Shown: positions 61,560-64,000 of the stretch, piece after piece
Position numbering within the stretch: the first letter of the stretch is position 1
Layout: the number at the start of each line of letters is the position of its first letter
DNA from: Snodgrassella alvi wkB2
GTDB taxonomy: Bacteria > Pseudomonadota > Gammaproteobacteria > Burkholderiales > Neisseriaceae
Direction: 5' to 3'
Length of the DNA stretch: 64,000 nucleotides
NCBI RefSeq assembly: GCF_000600005.1
Contig: NZ_CP007446.1
Span: forward strand, 1,080,894 to 1,144,893
The notes under the pieces: generated by a model
Seen by the model: only the letters and a program-made list of their open reading frames with translations
Told to the model about the DNA's origin: nothing
Database searches by the model: none
Made by a program: the position numbers and the translations under genes

Positions 61560-62402
61560 TCAGAATGCAGGGATGATGGCACCCTGATATTTTTCTTCAA
61601 TAAATTTTTTCACTTCAGGTGAAGTCATGGCCTGTTTCAGTTTTTGGATTGCATCACGGTTTTCATCCCCTGTACGGACAACCAGAATATTTGCATAAGG
61701 TGAATCTTTTGATTCGATAAATAAAGCATCTTTGGTTGGTACCAGTTTAGCTTCCATAGCAAAATTGGTATTAATTACAGACAGAGTAGCATCATTTAAA
61801 GTACGCGGTAACTGAGGCGCATCCATCGGTGTAATTTTGAGATGTTTCGGATTATCAACAATATCACGTACAGTAGCACTGATACCCGCATCTGCTTTTA
61901 ATTTGATTAAACCGGCTTTTTGCAGCAATAACAAAGCTCGGCCACCATTGGTAGCATCGTTTGGAATAGTAACCAGCCCGTCATCAGGTGTTTCACTGAG
62001 TGCTTTTACTTTTTTAGAGTAAATACCCATCGGCTCTACATGAATATTGGCAATCGGTGTTAACCGCATTTTGTGTTTCTGGACAAAATCTTCCAGATAA
62101 GGTTTGTGCTGAGAAAAGTTAGCGTCTACATCTTTCTCATTCAGGGCGATATTCGGACGTACATAGTCGGTCATCTGAATGATTTGTAAATCAATTCCTT
62201 CTTTTTCCAGTAATGGTTTAGCTACCTGGAGAATTTCTGCATGAGGAACAGGTGAAGCAGCAACTTTCAGTATGGTTTTATCTGTTGTTGCAGGAGTACT
62301 GCCAGAACTGGCGGCCGGTACGGATTCAGTTTTCTGAGTACATGCTGTCAGTACCGTACTGATTGCTGCCACTGACAATAATGCAAATAACAATTTTTTC
62401 AT
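61560..62402 (-). CDS. metQ: MetQ/NlpA-family methionine-binding lipoprotein (second copy)
   Basis: A 280-residue lipoprotein (signal MKKLLFALLSVAAISTVLTAC, lipobox LTAC). The body has MetQ motifs: ILQVAKPLLEKEGIDLQIIQ, MTDYVRPNIALNEKDVDANF, SQHKPYLEDFVQKHKM and QLPRTLNDATLSVINTNFA. It is a diverged paralogue of the MetQ at 5248 and likewise has no metN or metI gene beside it. It diverges in sequence around the ligand cleft (NGNFATSSG against NTNFAMEA), so the two could bind different ligands. It has its own terminator, shared with rluE. Confidence 0.92.
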   Translation of the reverse strand: MKKLLFALLSVAAISTVLTACTQKTESVPAASSGSTPATTDKTILKVAASPVPHAEILQVAKPLLEKEGIDLQIIQMTDYVRPNIALNEKDVDANFSQHKPYLEDFVQKHKMRLTPIANIHVEPMGIYSKKVKALSETPDDGLVTIPNDATNGGRALLLLQKAGLIKLKADAGISATVRDIVDNPKHLKITPMDAPQLPRTLNDATLSVINTNFAMEAKLVPTKDALFIESKDSPYANILVVRTGDENRDAIQKLKQAMTSPEVKKFIEEKYQGAIIPAF

Positions 62403-62518
62403 ATTTAACCTTGAGTAAGATACGCAATAAAAATATACAGCTGAACATTAACACAAAATGCATGTTACTTGTATTTTTTACATGCATGCTTACTTTGGTT
62501 AATAGTTTTTTAACTGGT

Positions 62519-62558
62519 AATTAAACTGTGCGGCCGATAACAGCTCCACAGTTTAATT
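62519..62558 (-). terminator. Possible terminator of uvrA
   Basis: AATTAAACTGTG pairs with CACAGTTTAATT, with a 16-base loop and an AT-rich exit. The T run is not strong. Confidence 0.5.
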
Positions 62559-62561
62559 TAT

Positions 62562-64000
62562 TCATTTGCCAAGCATTGGCTTAAGGTATTTTCCGGTATA
62601 GCTTTTAGGATTGGCTGCAACTTCTTCCGGAGTTCCTTCTGCAATAATCGTACCGCCCCCATCACCACCTTCCGGACCCAGATCAACAATATAATCAGCA
62701 GTTTTAATCACATCCAGATTATGTTCGATAATAACAATACTATTACCTTTCCCTTTCAGGCGATGAATAACGTCCAGTAACAGAGCTATATCGGCAAAAT
62801 GTAAGCCGGTGGTTGGTTCATCAAGTATATAAAGTGTCCGCCCGGTATCGCGTTTGGAGAGTTCCAGCGCCAGTTTTACCCGTTGAGCTTCACCGCCGGA
62901 AAGTGTGGTTGCAGACTGTCCTAATCGCACATAACCCAGTCCTACGTCCAGTAATGTCTGCAATTTTCGCTTAACTGTCGGCACAGCATCGAAAAATGTG
63001 CAGGCTTCTTCCACGGTCATTTCCAGAATTTCACTGATATTTTTGCCTTTGTATTGTATTTCTAGTGTTTCACGATTATAGCGTTTACCATGACAAACCT
63101 CGCAGGGTACATAAATGTCGGGAAGAAAATGCATTTCTACTTTAATAACCCCATCACCCTGACAGGCTTCACAGCGTCCGCCTTTTACATTAAAAGAGAA
63201 TCGGCCAACTGTATATCCGCGTTCGCGAGACAGTGGTACCCCGGCAAACAGTTCACGGATAGGTGTAAACAGGCCGGTATACGTGGCAGGATTAGAACGC
63301 GGAGTCCTTCCTATGGGAGACTGATCAACATTAATAACTTTATCCAGATGCTCCAGTCCTTTGATATCTTCATAAGGAGCAGGCTCTTCACTAGCACGAT
63401 TTAATTCACGTGTAGTAATTTTTGCCAGTGTGTCGTTAATCAAAGTTGATTTGCCGCTGCCGGAAACGCCGGTAATACAGGTAATCAAGCCGAGAGGTAA
63501 GGTAAGGGTTACATTTTTAAGATTATTGCCACTGGCGCCGCTTAATATCAGTAAGCGCTCTTTATCAACCGGACTGCGCTGTTCCGGCATGCTAATGGCT
63601 TTTTCTCCGCTCAGATATTGTCCTGTTATGGATTCTTTGCATGCTGCCACCTTTTCAGGTGAAGCTGCGATAATAACTTGTCCGCCATGCTCACCGGCAC
63701 CAGGTCCCATATCGACAACAAAATCGGCGGCACGGATAGCATCTTCATCATGCTCAACGACAATTACGCTATTACCCAGATCGCGCAGATGTTTCAGTGT
63801 ATCGAGGAGGCGGTCATTATCGCGCTGATGCAGGCCGATAGATGGTTCATCCAGTACATACATGACACCTGTCAGGCCGGAACCAATCTGGCTGGCCAGC
63901 CGGATACGCTGAGCTTCACCACCAGATAAGGTTTCAGCACTGCGTGCCAGACTCAGGTAATTCAGGCCGACATTAATCAGAAAACCAAGGCGCTCATTAA
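62562..64000 (-). CDS. uvrA: Excinuclease ABC subunit A, C-terminal part
   Basis: UvrA is the damage-sensing ATPase of nucleotide excision repair. The frame stays open to the right edge of the window, so the N-terminal half is outside; about 479 residues are seen. It begins within the first ABC domain with [20 protein letters not shown] and the Walker [16 protein letters not shown]. The second domain has Walker [16 protein letters not shown], a zinc finger [14 protein letters not shown] and [10 protein letters not shown], a second [15 protein letters not shown] and [11 protein letters not shown]. It ends [10 protein letters not shown], the usual UvrA C-terminus. Mfd, its partner, is at 12918. 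Confidence 0.97.
   Translation of the reverse strand, partial: NERLGFLINVGLNYLSLARSAETLSGGEAQRIRLASQIGSGLTGVMYVLDEPSIGLHQRDNDRLLDTLKHLRDLGNSVIVVEHDEDAIRAADFVVDMGPGAGEHGGQVIIAASPEKVAACKESITGQYLSGEKAISMPEQRSPVDKERLLILSGASGNNLKNVTLTLPLGLITCITGVSGSGKSTLINDTLAKITTRELNRASEEPAPYEDIKGLEHLDKVINVDQSPIGRTPRSNPATYTGLFTPIRELFAGVPLSRERGYTVGRFSFNVKGGRCEACQGDGVIKVEMHFLPDIYVPCEVCHGKRYNRETLEIQYKGKNISEILEMTVEEACTFFDAVPTVKRKLQTLLDVGLGYVRLGQSATTLSGGEAQRVKLALELSKRDTGRTLYILDEPTTGLHFADIALLLDVIHRLKGKGNSIVIIEHNLDVIKTADYIVDLGPEGGDGGGTIIAEGTPEEVAANPKSYTGKYLKPMLGK

Overview
The window is a continuous, mostly housekeeping stretch of a Gram-negative betaproteobacterial chromosome. The gene set and order point to Neisseriaceae: Neisseria-like Prs, GmhB next to a PlsC-type acyltransferase, META/DUF4377 lipoprotein, minor pilins, and lolB-ispE-tRNA-Gln-prs-rplY. 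The base composition is clearly AT-rich for the family, and no abundant Neisseria-type DNA uptake word stands out. A Snodgrassella-like bee-gut symbiont fits best, but that assignment is inference.

Layout. 1-6.8 kb: the end of an FAD-linked oxidase, serC, a CinA-type domain protein, a META lipoprotein, then a leftward cluster of a small secreted protein, a minor pilin, DUF2288, MetQ and hemolysin III. 7-12.8 kb: rightward glyQ-glyS-DUF7832-gmhB-plsC, then a YgjP-like metallopeptidase. 12.9-25.6 kb: mfd, DUF456, typA, DUF1289, an EamA transporter, prfA, hemA, pdxH, a second acyltransferase and mutM. 25.9-32.9 kb: a TPR protein, lolB, ispE, three tRNA-Gln genes, prs and rplY. 33-37.9 kb: rnr, two identical tRNA-Leu(CAG) genes each with its own near-consensus promoter, and a ThrE-type exporter.

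37.9-39.8 kb is the one clear accessory patch. It is very AT-rich and holds a frameshifted secreted SH3-like protein and decayed reading frames. 39.8-56 kb: prfC, ygfZ, an HTH regulator, map, trpC, darP, pmbA, dsbB, a DUF1615 lipoprotein, uup, a second minor pilin, hom, an Mth938-type protein, a qmcA-nfeD pair and rlmB. 56-64 kb: DUF421, a squalene/phytoene-synthase-like protein with eroded metal-binding motifs, a three-gene TrpX-type ABC importer, rluE, a second MetQ and the C-terminal part of uvrA.

Functional themes are translation (glyQS, prfA, prfC, typA, darP, rplY, rlmB, rluE, tRNAs), DNA repair (mfd, mutM, uvrA), the cell envelope (lolB, gmhB, two acyltransferases, dsbB, lipoproteins) and amino-acid metabolism and uptake (serC, hom, trpC, two MetQ, the TrpX-type importer). 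I found no CRISPR array, prophage, insertion sequence or recognisable defence system. The points most worth a second look are the internal 300-residue duplication in the TPR protein, the frameshifted SH3-like gene in the AT-rich island, the 21-bp repeat in the pilin disulfide loop, the pilins lacking Glu5, and altered active-site motifs in GmhB and the squalene-synthase-like protein.
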